Positions 8,316 to 18,824 of a stretch of DNA of 64,000 nucleotides are shown here, in pieces. The notes beneath the pieces are model-generated. The model was not told the DNA's origin, ran no database searches, and worked only from the letters and a program-made list of their open reading frames with translations. Source of the DNA: CAVYXF01 sp963772335 (GTDB lineage: Bacteria > Pseudomonadota > Alphaproteobacteria > Rhizobiales > Rhodomicrobiaceae). The number at the start of each line of letters is the position of its first letter. Positions within the stretch are counted from its first letter, which is position 1. The stretch lies in assembly GCA_963772335.1 (NCBI GenBank), contig CAVYXF010000001.1:992001-1056000 (forward strand). Direction: 5' to 3'. The position numbers were made by a program, and so were the translations under genes.

Positions 8316-8978
8316 TCAATCGAGGATGGCGACGACGAGACCGTCCCAGCCTTTGCTGCCAACCGTCTGAATTGCGGTGGCGCTGAAATGAGGGTTGCCC
8401 GACAGCATGTCGAACATCGCGCGCGTGCCAACAATGTCCGCATCGCGGCTGGCACTGTCGAGCACCTCGCCGTCGCGGACCACATTATCAACGATGATAA
8501 CTGTGCCCGCCCGGCCTAGCTTCAGCGCCCAGTCGAGATAATGCGGATTGTTGCCCTTGTCGGCATCAATGAAGACCAGATCAAAAGGCGCGGCGCCTTC
8601 CTTGCCAAGCGCGGCGAGGCTGTCGAGGGCATAGCCCAGCCGCAGATCGATGCGGCCAGCAACGCCGGCACGGGCGAAATTGGCGCGTGCAGCCTCGGCA
8701 TGCGCCGGCATGGCCTCGAGCGTTACCACAATGCCATCCTCAGGAAGAGCACGGGCCAGCCAGATGGTCGAATAGCCGCCTAGCGTGCCGATCTCCAGTA
8801 CCCGGCGGGCCCCGACCATCCGGGCCATCAGGTAAAGCAGCTTGCCCTGCCCCGGCGAGACATCGATAGCCGGCAAGCCTGCCGCTGCATTTGCCGCCAG
8901 CACATCATTCAGCGTGTCATCCGAAACCAGCCGCTCGACGATGTAAGCATCGACGGCGTTCCAGCTTTCCTCACTCAT
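8316..8978 (-). CDS. Class I SAM-dependent O-methyltransferase
   Basis: A 220-residue methyltransferase of the O-methyltransferase family 3 (catechol/caffeoyl-CoA OMT-like). Visible motifs are the SAM-binding VLEIGTLGGYSTIWLARAL, the metal-site strand FDLVFIDADKGNN and the later GTVIIVDNVVRDGEV. Such enzymes methylate small hydroxylated aromatics with a divalent metal; the substrate is unknown. A GTG six bases upstream is an alternative start, but the ATG at 8978 gives MSEESWNAVDAYI. It stands 33 bases after the minus-strand anti-sigma gene and may be in the same unit. Confidence 0.9.
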   Translation of the reverse strand: MSEESWNAVDAYIVERLVSDDTLNDVLAANAAAGLPAIDVSPGQGKLLYLMARMVGARRVLEIGTLGGYSTIWLARALPEDGIVVTLEAMPAHAEAARANFARAGVAGRIDLRLGYALDSLAALGKEGAAPFDLVFIDADKGNNPHYLDWALKLGRAGTVIIVDNVVRDGEVLDSASRDADIVGTRAMFDMLSGNPHFSATAIQTVGSKGWDGLVVAILD

Positions 8979-9011
8979 TCTCACTCGCTCTTTCGCAATG
9001 GCGGGCGGTGC

Positions 9012-9860
9012 TCAAGACAGCCGCGCCCGCGCCGCATCGGAGATCCGCGTCAGCGCATCCTGCGGGACATCGCCGATCACCATATAGCCGTAGCCATCCG
9101 TGATCCAATGCACGATGTTGAGCCCCTCGCGGCGCGTTGCAGAGGGCGGCTCCGCCGGCCTCTGAGTGCGAATGATGCAGATCGCGACCGGCTTGCCGGT
9201 ATCGGACAAGAACGCGATCTGGGCGATCGGCTTGCCTTCGAACCGGAGCAGCTGCGTTCCCTTGAACGCGATCGAAGGGAGCCCTGCCAGCTTGTCCTGG
9301 GTGATGTTGATCCCCAGTGCCGTCGAAACCCGCCGCAGGCCGGCCTGCTGCGCCAAATCCTCCGTCGGCATGCCGGCAAGGGTGTCGGCGGTGAAGAGCG
9401 AGACATATTCGGCAACGGCATCGACCCAGTTGCGCTGCGCGGTCTCATGAACGGACCGGCCCGGCCCGAGCAGAACGCCGGTGACGATCCCGCCGCCGAA
9501 GACGGTCAGCGCAAAAGAGGCCGCAATCGCGGCCTGCCACATCAGAGAAATGCCACGGGACGGGCGACGCGGGAATTCAACGACATTGTCGCGAGGCGAC
9601 GCCCCGGCCGCATCATTGCTCTCGATCAGGCCGGCGAACATCGCTTTGAGGCGATCATCGGGGGCAGCATCCAGCAGCAGGTCGAAAGCCTCCCTGAAAG
9701 GCCGCGCGCCGCTGTCCAAAAATTCTAACCGCTGGCGCAGCTCAGGATTTGCCTCAAGCGCGCGGGCGATCACGGCCCGGTCGTCTGTACTCAGCTCGCC
9801 GTCGATATAGGCGACCAGCCGGGCGTCGCTAAGATCGTTGCTGTCCATTGGGTTCATCAT
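9012..9860 (-). CDS. Membrane anti-sigma factor
   Basis: A 282-residue single-pass membrane regulator. The N-terminal 80 residues resemble an anti-sigma domain (DARLVAYIDGELSTDDR) although no zinc HxxxCxxC motif is visible. One membrane helix at about residues 105-132 (AAIAASFALTVFGGGIVTGV) is followed by a periplasmic domain. GGGGGAG about nine bases before the ATG supports the start. It follows the ECF sigma gene on the same strand, so it most likely sequesters that sigma factor at the membrane until an envelope signal releases it. Pairing is inferred from position. Confidence 0.85.
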   Translation of the reverse strand: MMNPMDSNDLSDARLVAYIDGELSTDDRAVIARALEANPELRQRLEFLDSGARPFREAFDLLLDAAPDDRLKAMFAGLIESNDAAGASPRDNVVEFPRRPSRGISLMWQAAIAASFALTVFGGGIVTGVLLGPGRSVHETAQRNWVDAVAEYVSLFTADTLAGMPTEDLAQQAGLRRVSTALGINITQDKLAGLPSIAFKGTQLLRFEGKPIAQIAFLSDTGKPVAICIIRTQRPAEPPSATRREGLNIVHWITDGYGYMVIGDVPQDALTRISDAARARLS

Positions 9861-9898
9861 GTCGTATAGCTCCCCCGCCAGCTGTCATTGAGCAGGGA

Positions 9899-10420
9899 TC
9901 ATGTGGTCACCGCGGTCTTCAGTCCGGCGAGTTTAGCCCTGGCGGCCGCTAAGCGGCTCATTATGGTCCCCGTAGGGATGTCCAGAACATCGGCGGCTTC
10001 CTTATAGGAAAGCCCCTCGCCGTAAACCAGAAATACCGCTTCCCGCTGTCCCTCTGGCAGCCTGTCCACCTCCTTCAACACCTGGCGCGCCAATAAATTC
10101 GTATCCATCTCCCGCACACCGTCCGCGACCAGCGCGATCTCGGCATCGACGAAGCCGTGGCCCATACGAATGCGGCGCGAGCGCAGCTCGTTTTTCCAAA
10201 TGGAGCTCAAAATCGTATAGGTCCAGCGGGCAAGATCCGTTCCCGATTGGAACTGCTCGCATTTTTCCAGCGCTCTGAGACAGGTCGCCTGAACGAGCTC
10301 ATGGGCGACGTCCGGATCCCCAGAAAGCACAACACCATAGCGCCACAGCCGCTTCAGCAGGGCGGGAAGGCCCTGCTCTACCTCTTTGCGACTTTGTGAA
10401 AGCTGCGCGCTCTTAACCAT
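9899..10420 (-). CDS. ECF (sigma-70 family) RNA polymerase sigma factor
   Basis: An extracytoplasmic-function sigma factor of about 173 residues. Region 2 is visible as DVAHELVQATCLRALEKCEQF and LARWTYTILSSIWKNELR, and region 4 as LPEGQREAVFLVYGEGLSYKEAAD with the helix-turn-helix IPTGTIMSRLAAARAKL; each is split by a linker, as expected. ATG codons at 10420 and 10438 are both possible; neither has a strong ribosome site. It is immediately upstream of the anti-sigma gene. ECF sigma genes usually activate their own promoter; no box is assigned here. Confidence 0.9.
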   Translation of the reverse strand: MVKSAQLSQSRKEVEQGLPALLKRLWRYGVVLSGDPDVAHELVQATCLRALEKCEQFQSGTDLARWTYTILSSIWKNELRSRRIRMGHGFVDAEIALVADGVREMDTNLLARQVLKEVDRLPEGQREAVFLVYGEGLSYKEAADVLDIPTGTIMSRLAAARAKLAGLKTAVTT

Positions 10421-10505
10421 GGCGGGCCTTAGTGCCATGCCAATAGGGCGCCGATCAAGGCCAAACGGGTCAAAACATCGTTGATACGACGGCGCAGCGA
10501 AACGG

Positions 10506-11186
10506 TCACGCCCGGCCGCCGACCTCGTCGATATGCCGAAGCAAATCGGCGGGATCTTCGTAGACGCGATAGGCGCCCGCCCGCTCGAGCTCATCCTGGC
10601 CGTAGCCGCCGGACAAGAGGCCGATGCCGAGCGCGCGCGCCCGGCGCGAGGCAAGCATGTCCCACACACTGTCACCGACCACGGTCGCGGTCTCGACGGC
10701 AATACCGAGCCGGTCCGCGACAGCCAGGAACAAGTCCGGGTCAGGCTTGGCACGCTTGACCTGATCGCGCGTGACGACGGGCACCCGGCTCAGATCGACG
10801 CCGAGCTTCTCCAGGACCGGGCCCGCCGTTTCCATCCGGCCGCTGGTGGCGATCCCCCACGGGATCCCGGCCTGGGTTAGATAGGCCAGCAGCTCCGTTG
10901 CGCCGGGAAGCGGCTGGATCACGTCCGATACGCTGTTGTAAGCCGCGGCATGGAGCTGTTGCAGCCGCTCGATGCGCGCGGGGTCAATATTCCCGCCAGT
11001 CTCTCTCAGCAGCATATTGGTGAACAGGCCGCCGCTCATACCGATCTTGCGATGGATGCGCCAGATCGAGAGCGGAATGCCCTCCACACGCAGCGCCTCG
11101 TGCCAGGCAAGCACATGCTGATAGACGCTGTCGATCAGCGTGCCGTCGAGATCGAACAGGAACGAGGTTTGTTGACCGCTGTGCAT
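10506..11186 (-). CDS. HAD-superfamily phosphatase (phosphoglycolate phosphatase-like)
   Basis: A 226-residue haloacid-dehalogenase-type hydrolase, subfamily IA. The nucleophile motif FLFDLDGTLIDSVYQH is at residues 9-24, motif II is GIATSGRMET, and motifs III/IV appear as KRAKPDPDLFLAVA and TVVGDSVWDMLA. The cap domain lies between. Substrates in the family include phosphoglycolate and other small phosphates. The start at 11186 is preceded by GGAGGG at 8 bases; the ATG 15 bases upstream lies inside that ribosome site. It lies 67 bases upstream of the ECF sigma gene and may be co-transcribed. Confidence 0.9.
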   Translation of the reverse strand: MHSGQQTSFLFDLDGTLIDSVYQHVLAWHEALRVEGIPLSIWRIHRKIGMSGGLFTNMLLRETGGNIDPARIERLQQLHAAAYNSVSDVIQPLPGATELLAYLTQAGIPWGIATSGRMETAGPVLEKLGVDLSRVPVVTRDQVKRAKPDPDLFLAVADRLGIAVETATVVGDSVWDMLASRRARALGIGLLSGGYGQDELERAGAYRVYEDPADLLRHIDEVGGRA

Positions 11187-11341
11187 CGTCTGGCCCTCCA
11201 TGAAGCAGATCGCAAGGGTACACCATGCGCAAGATGCTGCTCAGTATCGTGACGCCAAGCCGGACGGCTGTCACGGATGCTTTGCTTGAGAGGACACAGT
11301 TCGCTAAGAAATTGCCGCAGCTTGGACGCGGCGGGCGGCGA

Positions 11342-11512
11342 TCATCGCAGGCTTTTGCACGCAACAATGCTCAGGATCTGGTCGAGCGTGGGATTGAAGC
11401 CGAACGCCAACGGCCGCCACACCGGCGCTGTCGCAAGCACAGCGGCGCAGGCAAATGCCAGCCAGATCAGCGCATTTCTCGTGCCCGAACGCGGGTGCAT
11501 CGCAGACTTCAT
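11342..11512 (-). CDS. 56-residue membrane microprotein coupled to the DUF2243 gene
   Basis: A 56-residue ORF whose ATG overlaps the stop of the DUF2243 gene in the ATGA arrangement (11509-11512), a strong sign of translational coupling. It starts MKSAMHPRSGTRNALIW, has one hydrophobic helix (about residues 13-30, LIWLAFACAAVLATAPVW) and ends with a basic CKSLR. I do not recognise a family. Real translation is inferred from the coupling and the clean hydrophobic segment; no homology is visible. Confidence 0.6.
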   Translation of the reverse strand: MKSAMHPRSGTRNALIWLAFACAAVLATAPVWRPLAFGFNPTLDQILSIVACKSLR

Positions 11513-12027
11513 CGGCCCGGAACTCCAACTGGCGCGACCTCTTCCGCGGCTTCCTCGCGCTGTCCCGCGCGCAACAGGAACCACCCACCGATTAGCATGG
11601 CTGCGCCCCAGATCAGGAAACCGATGTCCCAATAGATCCAGTTTGACCGCGCCACCAACTCGTTGACGTGGTGCAGCCCAAGCCATTGGTGATCAATCAG
11701 GCCTTCGATGACGTTAAAAGCACCAAATCCGATCAGCAGACTGCCGATCAGCAGTTTGCTCGACCAGAACAGGTGCCTGCGCTGGGCTGTGCGCCATAGC
11801 ACGAACAGGCCCGCGATGACGAACAGATAGGTCGAGCTGTGAAACAACCCGTCCCAAAAGGTGTTGAGTTCCAGATTTTCGATTGAATCTATCGGATACA
11901 AGCTGCTGACCATGTGATGCCATTGCAGCACTTGATGGAGAACGATGCCGTCAAAGAAACCGCCAAGCCCCAGGCCAAATAAAACACCTGCCGATACCGG
12001 GAAATGCCGGTCACGTGAGTTGCTCAT
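11509..12027 (-). CDS. DUF2243 integral membrane protein
   Basis: A 172-residue protein with four predicted membrane helices, matching DUF2243. The signature is in the first helix pair, GGFFDGIVLHQVLQWHHM, with further conserved histidines in DHQWLGLHHVNEL. The conserved His/Asp in membrane segments suggests metal or haem binding, but no function is established to my knowledge. The charged tail after the last helix (GQREEAAEEVAP) is probably cytoplasmic. It forms a coupled pair with the microprotein downstream. Confidence 0.88.
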   Translation of the reverse strand: MSNSRDRHFPVSAGVLFGLGLGGFFDGIVLHQVLQWHHMVSSLYPIDSIENLELNTFWDGLFHSSTYLFVIAGLFVLWRTAQRRHLFWSSKLLIGSLLIGFGAFNVIEGLIDHQWLGLHHVNELVARSNWIYWDIGFLIWGAAMLIGGWFLLRAGQREEAAEEVAPVGVPGR

Positions 12028-12144
12028 CTCTGCACGAGCCTCGTTCTTGAAACTTGGAGATCATTGCTCTTTGCCGGATTTTCAAAAGAACGCCGGCTCA
12101 ACTCCAAATGTTCCGGTATCGAGTGTGCAAGTTTCCATACTGCC

Positions 12145-15100
12145 TTAGCCCAGGGCAGTGGCGAGCCCCGCCTGATCATAGGGCTTCGAAATCAAAACGG
12201 CGCCTTTCAGCGCTTCTTCGTCATTCAGATGCACCACATCGTCATTGCCGGTGGCGAACACGATGCGCAGATTTGGCTGTTGCCGGCGGGCCTCGATCGC
12301 CAGTTCGATGCCTGACATGATTGGCAGCCCGACATCGGTCAGCAACACGTCGAACGCGTGCTGCTTGATGAGCATCAGCGCATCCTGCGCCACTCCCGTC
12401 TCGATCACACTATGTCCCAGGCTTGTGAGCATTTCCGCCGTCGTAATGCGGATGAGTTGCTCATCCTCGACCAGCAAAATCCGCAGCGGGCGTGCAGGCT
12501 TAGCTTCAGGAAGATCTGCCTTCGAAACCGGCGCTGGCGTCGTGAGCGAGGGTTGCGGCTGCCGCGCGTTATGCAGCACATGACGGATTTTGCGTGCCAA
12601 AGCCTCACGCGTATAGGGCTTGCTGAGCAGCTCGACGCCCTTATCGAGCTGACCATTATGGACGATGGCGTTGTCCGTATAGCCTGAGGTGAACAAAATG
12701 CCGATTGCCGGCAGGCGCTCGCGGGCTTTGCGCGCGAGTTCCGGGCTGCGCATCCGGCCGGGCATCACAACGTCGGTGAACAGCAGATCGATCGCCACGC
12801 CGCTCTCGATGATCGCGTATGCGCTCGCGGCATCCTTCGCCCGCAGAACGCGATAGCCCAGGTCCGAGAGCATTTCCACCACGGTGGTGCGCACATCCTC
12901 GTCGTCTTCGACAACGAGGATCGTCTCTGTCCCGCCATCGACCTGATCTCTTGTCATCTCCTCCGGCGCAATATCCTCTTCCTGGATCACGCGCGGAAGA
13001 TAGATGCGGACGGTCGTACCGTGGCCGGGCTCGCTATAGATTTTGATATGGCCGTCGGACTGCTTCACGAATCCATAGACCATGCTGAGACCGAGGCCGG
13101 TCCCCTGCCCTTCCGGCTTGGTGGTGAAGAAGGGCTCGAACACATGCTCCAGGATATCCGGAGAGATGCCGCAGCCCGTATCGGAGACGGCAAGCATCAC
13201 ATATTGCCCTGGCTTTACGTCGGGATGCAGCGATGCGTACGCGTCGTCGAGCGATGCGTTGCCCGCCTCGATTGTCAGCTTGCCATGGCCGTTCATGGCG
13301 TCGCGGGCATTGATCGCCAGATTGAGCAGGGCATTTTCGACCTGGGTGGTGTCGACAAGGGAGTTCCATAGGCCGCCGGAAATCACCGTCTCGATTTCAA
13401 TCCCGTCGCCAAGTGCACGGCGAAGCAACTCGTCAAGACCACGCACGAAGCGCCCGAGATTGACCACTTTCGACGCCAGCGGCTGCCGCCGCCCGAATGC
13501 CAGGAGCTGAGCGGCAAGCTTGGAACCGCGCGATACGCCGGCGAGCGCATTGGCGACCCGCCTTTCAGCGCGTTCGTTTCCGGCCATGTCTTTGCTCAGC
13601 AGCTGCAAATTGCCGCCAATCACCTGGAGGAGGTTGTTGAAATCATGCGCCACCCCGCCGGTGAGCTTGCCGACGGCCTCCATCTTCTGGGACTGCCTGA
13701 GCGCCTGCTCCACCTTTTCGCGTTCTGCGGCTTCCTTGCGCAATTGCTCGTTGGCTGCCGCGAGCTCGGCCGTCCGTCCCGCAACCTTGGCTTCAAGGGT
13801 CTCGTTGAGCCCCAACAGCTCCTCCTCGCTTTTGCGCAAAGCGGCTTCCGTGCGTGTACGCTCTGCAATCTCGGTCTGGGCCGCCCGATAAAGTCGTGCG
13901 TTATCGATGGCGATAGCGGCCTGAGCGGCAATGCCGATGAGAAGGCGCTCGGCGCGGTCGGTGAACTTCCCGGGTTCGGGATGACCGAAGAACAGGCCGC
14001 CCAGCACCTCGCCCGAGCGCGACGTAACCGGCGCCGCAAGATAGCTGCGCACCGCCAGATGGCCTTTCGGCATCCCGCGATGGGGTTCACTGTGGCCGTA
14101 GCGAGGGTCCTTTAAGATGTCATCGGAGCGAACGATACCTTCGCCGTTAAAGGTCGGGGCAAACACAGCCGTATTGCGCGGCATGGGGAATTTCGAGAAC
14201 GCCTCCCGCGGCACGCCGGAGAGTGTGTAGAGCATGTAGCTCTCGCCGCGCGCATCCAAGACATTGTAAAAAAACGAGCCAAATGCCGCGCCCGTCAGCT
14301 CAGTCGCTGCATCGGTTACGATCTGGACGGCGCGACCAAGATCAAGTTCGGCAGCAACCGCCGTGCCGATGCGGTTGAGCGTCTCAAGGATGCGCGCTTC
14401 TTCCCGCAGCGCTTCGCTCATTTCGCGGCGCACGCGCACCATAGCAAGCACGCCATCAACGCGGGCGATCAGCTCGCGTGCGGAAAACGGCTTGACCAGA
14501 TAGTCGTCGGCGCCGGCCGAGACGCCTTCGACGCTAGCCTCCTCGCCCGCTCTTGCCGAGAGCGCAATCACCGGCAGGTCGCGCAGCTCGGGGTCCTCGC
14601 GGATGGCGCGTATCAGCCCAAACCCGTCAAGGCGCGGCATCATGATGTCTGTGACAAGCAGATCGGGACGCTCTGAACGAATAGCCTCCAGCGCAGCCAT
14701 GCCGTCGGCGACGGCCTGGCAATCATGGCGCCCGCTAAGCAACCGGCAAACATAGTCGCGCATGTCGCTGTTGTCGTCAGCGACCAAGACACGGGACCGC
14801 CGCACCAGCTCCGGGAGCCCTTCAGTAGCGAGGGAGGCGGGTGTTTCATCCTCAATCGCCTCCCCGTCCGAGAATGCGCTGCCGGGCAGCCAGCGCAGCG
14901 CCTCGCCGACGAACGCTTGGGCCCGGACGCCCGTCGGCTCGAGCTTGCGTTCGCTGCGGATGCGTTCCGGCGCCAAATGCGCGGTGCCCAGCGGAATGGA
15001 CACCATGAACGCCGTGCCCTGCCCTTCCTCGCTTTCGACGCGAATGGTACCGCCATGCAGGTTGACCAGCTCCTGCACCAAGGCGAGGCCAATGCCGCTG

Positions 15101-16770
15101 CCCTCGAAGCTGCGCCCGCGCGCGCCCTCGATCCGGTGGAAGCGCTCGAACAGGCGCGGCAGCTCGCCTTGCGGGATACCACTGCCCGTATCGCGCACAG
15201 TAAGGGTCGCAGCACCGCCTTCGGCTTTGAGCGAGACGGCAATCTGGCCCTCGAAGGTGAATTTGAAAGCGTTGGAGAGAAGATTGAGGACGATCTTCTC
15301 CCACATGTCCCGGTCGACATAGACCGGCTCGGCGAGCGGCGGGCAGTCCACAACCAGTGCCAGGCCCGCCCTTTCGGTGGCCGACCGGAAATTGCTGGCA
15401 AGTTCGGACGTGAGTACCGAAAGCTCCGTCGGCTCATAACTCGCCTGCGCACGGCCTGCCTCGATGCGCGAAAAATCGAGGAGCGCATTGACCAGCTTGA
15501 GAAGTCGCATGCCGTTGCGGCGCGCCACGCGGACACGCTCGCGCTCCTCCGGCGGAAGGCGGTCGGCTTCAGCCAGCGACTGCTCCAGCGGCCCCAGCAT
15601 CAGCGTCAGCGGGGTGCGGAACTCGTGGCTGACATTCGAGAAGAAGGCGGTCTTGGCGCGATCGAGTTCCGCGAGCGCTTCGGCGCGGCGGCGCTCCTGC
15701 TCATAAGCATCGGCATTGGCGATGGCCGCAGCAATTTGGCCGGCGACCAGGCCAAGAAAGCCGCGATAGTTCTCATCGAACAGGCGGAAGGGGTTGAGCC
15801 CAATGATGAGCACGCCGCTGCGCCCGGTTTCCCCTGTGGGAGGAATTTGCAGCAGGGCGGCCTGAGACGGCGGCCCAGGCCAGGCTCCGGTCGGAAGACC
15901 TTCCGGAAACTTAGTGGCCAGATCGCCAACGAGCACGGCGTCGTGCGTATCGAGCGCGCTGGCGATCGGCCAAAGCGAAGCGTCGCGGGCGGCGATAGAC
16001 TGCGGCGCCGCCTTGTGGCCCGCGGCGATGCCGGAAGCACCGATCAGCGACATGGTCTGAGGCTCGGCCTCGGCCATGTAGATCATCGCAAACGGCAGAT
16101 CATGGCGATTCGTAGCAAGCGCGGCGGCGCTCTGGATGCACACCTCCCGCCAGGTCCGCGCCTCCGCAGAGCGCGCTGCAAGCTCCCTCAGAAGCGCGAG
16201 CTGGCGCTCACCGATGACGCGCTGCGTGTCATCGGTGTTGGCGCAGATGATGCCGCCAGGTGTTCCGTCGTCGTCAGGAATCGGGCTGTAAGAGAAGGTA
16301 TAATAGGTCTCCTCCGGATAGCCGTTGCGCTCCATGATCAGGAGCTGTTCCTCGACATAAGTACCTTCGATACCGCCCATGGCTGTTGCCAGCATCGGTC
16401 CGATTTCATCCGAGATCTCGCGCCAGACCTCCGCGACGGGCCGCCCCAGCGCCCAGGGATGCTTGCCGCCAATGATGGATTTGTAGGGGTCATTGTAGAG
16501 ATAAGTCAGCTCCGGGCCCCAGCCGACCCAGATCGGCTGGCGGGAGGTGAGCATGATTCGCACGGCGGTCTTCAGGCTTTGCGGCCAGTTCTGCGGCGCA
16601 CCAAGCGGCGTCCCTGACCAGTTGTAGGCGCGCATCAGTGCGCCTAACTCGCCCCCACCGGCCAGGAAATCCGGCGTCCGGCTGAAAAGACTAGCTTGAG
16701 CTTTGCCTTGAATGTCGTTCATGAGTTGTTCGCAGACCGTGTGCACTGATCGTTCAAAGTGTGAGAACAT
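12145..16770 (-). CDS. Hybrid sensor histidine kinase with two kinase cores and three receiver domains
   Basis: A 1541-residue multi-domain signalling protein with no membrane helix. Order: PAS-like domain (about 50-185), GAF-like (about 195-360), first kinase core with phospho-acceptor His382 (NVSHEFRTPLTLM) and ATPase boxes DTGSGIPQGELPRLF and GSGIGLAL, receiver 1 (about 660-775, Asp708 in LLVTDIMMP), second GAF (about 800-960), a coiled coil, second kinase core with His1042 (GGVAHDFNNLLQ) and its ATPase domain to about 1265, then receivers 2 and 3 (about 1288-1400 and 1428-1541, TDVVMPG and TDVGLP). The start may be 16770 or the ATG at 16722; neither has a good ribosome site. Target unknown; no cognate regulator gene is adjacent. 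Confidence 0.93.
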   Translation of the reverse strand: MFSHFERSVHTVCEQLMNDIQGKAQASLFSRTPDFLAGGGELGALMRAYNWSGTPLGAPQNWPQSLKTAVRIMLTSRQPIWVGWGPELTYLYNDPYKSIIGGKHPWALGRPVAEVWREISDEIGPMLATAMGGIEGTYVEEQLLIMERNGYPEETYYTFSYSPIPDDDGTPGGIICANTDDTQRVIGERQLALLRELAARSAEARTWREVCIQSAAALATNRHDLPFAMIYMAEAEPQTMSLIGASGIAAGHKAAPQSIAARDASLWPIASALDTHDAVLVGDLATKFPEGLPTGAWPGPPSQAALLQIPPTGETGRSGVLIIGLNPFRLFDENYRGFLGLVAGQIAAAIANADAYEQERRRAEALAELDRAKTAFFSNVSHEFRTPLTLMLGPLEQSLAEADRLPPEERERVRVARRNGMRLLKLVNALLDFSRIEAGRAQASYEPTELSVLTSELASNFRSATERAGLALVVDCPPLAEPVYVDRDMWEKIVLNLLSNAFKFTFEGQIAVSLKAEGGAATLTVRDTGSGIPQGELPRLFERFHRIEGARGRSFEGSGIGLALVQELVNLHGGTIRVESEEGQGTAFMVSIPLGTAHLAPERIRSERKLEPTGVRAQAFVGEALRWLPGSAFSDGEAIEDETPASLATEGLPELVRRSRVLVADDNSDMRDYVCRLLSGRHDCQAVADGMAALEAIRSERPDLLVTDIMMPRLDGFGLIRAIREDPELRDLPVIALSARAGEEASVEGVSAGADDYLVKPFSARELIARVDGVLAMVRVRREMSEALREEARILETLNRIGTAVAAELDLGRAVQIVTDAATELTGAAFGSFFYNVLDARGESYMLYTLSGVPREAFSKFPMPRNTAVFAPTFNGEGIVRSDDILKDPRYGHSEPHRGMPKGHLAVRSYLAAPVTSRSGEVLGGLFFGHPEPGKFTDRAERLLIGIAAQAAIAIDNARLYRAAQTEIAERTRTEAALRKSEEELLGLNETLEAKVAGRTAELAAANEQLRKEAAEREKVEQALRQSQKMEAVGKLTGGVAHDFNNLLQVIGGNLQLLSKDMAGNERAERRVANALAGVSRGSKLAAQLLAFGRRQPLASKVVNLGRFVRGLDELLRRALGDGIEIETVISGGLWNSLVDTTQVENALLNLAINARDAMNGHGKLTIEAGNASLDDAYASLHPDVKPGQYVMLAVSDTGCGISPDILEHVFEPFFTTKPEGQGTGLGLSMVYGFVKQSDGHIKIYSEPGHGTTVRIYLPRVIQEEDIAPEEMTRDQVDGGTETILVVEDDEDVRTTVVEMLSDLGYRVLRAKDAASAYAIIESGVAIDLLFTDVVMPGRMRSPELARKARERLPAIGILFTSGYTDNAIVHNGQLDKGVELLSKPYTREALARKIRHVLHNARQPQPSLTTPAPVSKADLPEAKPARPLRILLVEDEQLIRITTAEMLTSLGHSVIETGVAQDALMLIKQHAFDVLLTDVGLPIMSGIELAIEARRQQPNLRIVFATGNDDVVHLNDEEALKGAVLISKPYDQAGLATALG

Positions 16771-16963
16771 AGCGACATTTTTCGCGTCCGACCATCACCA
16801 AGCCGAGCCCAGCGGAGCGCCCAATCCGTCATTCTCTGCGGACGCTTCCTGACAGCATGCGGGCCTGTTATCGTGAGGACGGCATATCCGCGGCTATACA
16901 GCTGGGGCTTTAGACGCGGCCTTCAAAGTTAATAGCCTAACCAATTGGTAAAAGGGCTTTGGA

Positions 16964-17704
16964 ATGACGCTGCTTCGTCTGAAAGGCGTCTCCAAGAGTT
17001 TTGGAGCGATCAAGGCGCTGACGGATGTCGATCTTGAGATCGGCCGGGGCGAGATCGTCGGCTTGATGGGCGACAACGGCGCCGGCAAGTCGACCATGGT
17101 CAAGCTGATCGCGGGCAACTTCCCGCCATCGAGCGGGGAGATCGTCCTGGACGATGAGGTCGTGCATTTCCACCGCCCCGTTGAGGCGCGTGCCAAAGGC
17201 ATCGAGGTCGTCTACCAGGACCTTGCGCTGTGCAACAATCTCTCCGCCGCAGCGAACGTGTTCCTTGGCCGGGAGCTGACGAAGTCCGCCGTTCCGCTTG
17301 GCTGGCTCGACCATATGGCCATGTTCCAACGGGCGGGCAAGCTGTTTGCCGAGCTGAAGTCGGAAACCCGCCCGCGGGACATCGTCCGGCAAATGTCGGG
17401 TGGACAGCGTCAGGCCGTCGCCATCGCCCGCACGCGCCTTGCGCAAGCCAAGATCCTGCTGATGGACGAGCCGACTGCGGCTATCTCGGTGCGCCAGGTC
17501 GCCGAAGTCCTGGATCTCATCCGGCGCCTGCGTGAGACCGGCATGACGATCATATTCATCTCACATCGCATGACAGACGTGTTCGAGGTGTGCGATCGTA
17601 TTGTCGTAATGCGCCGGGGGCGGAAAGTGGCCGACAAGCGCATTGCCGATTCCTCTCCTGAAGAAGTCACCGGTCTGATCACCGGTGCCATCCACCTCGC
17701 CTGA
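16964..17704 (+). CDS. Sugar ABC transporter ATP-binding protein (single domain)
   Basis: ATPase of a carbohydrate (CUT2-type) importer, 246 residues. Walker A is GDNGAGKST (about residues 36-44), the signature is MSGGQRQAVAIA, Walker B is ILLMDEPT and the H-loop is FISHRM. Most CUT2 ATPases such as RbsA and XylG are two fused domains; this is a single domain, as in the rhizobial fructose FrcA type. It is the first gene of a three-gene operon with the permease 7 bases downstream. The substrate is not determined by sequence; fructose or another monosaccharide is likely. Confidence 0.93.
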   Translation: MTLLRLKGVSKSFGAIKALTDVDLEIGRGEIVGLMGDNGAGKSTMVKLIAGNFPPSSGEIVLDDEVVHFHRPVEARAKGIEVVYQDLALCNNLSAAANVFLGRELTKSAVPLGWLDHMAMFQRAGKLFAELKSETRPRDIVRQMSGGQRQAVAIARTRLAQAKILLMDEPTAAISVRQVAEVLDLIRRLRETGMTIIFISHRMTDVFEVCDRIVVMRRGRKVADKRIADSSPEEVTGLITGAIHLA

Positions 17705-17711
17705 GGTCGCC

Positions 17712-18761
<1,050 letters not shown>

Positions 18762-18824
18762 CCGGGAAAACCGGCGCCGTGTAAACGCCCGGCAATGGGC
18801 AATGGCAAAACAGGAGGAGGATTA

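Noticed and set aside
14725..16617. 630-codon plus-strand ORF inside the sensor kinase gene
   Set aside because: Antisense shadow of the kinase in GC-rich DNA; low-complexity composition and no recognisable domain.
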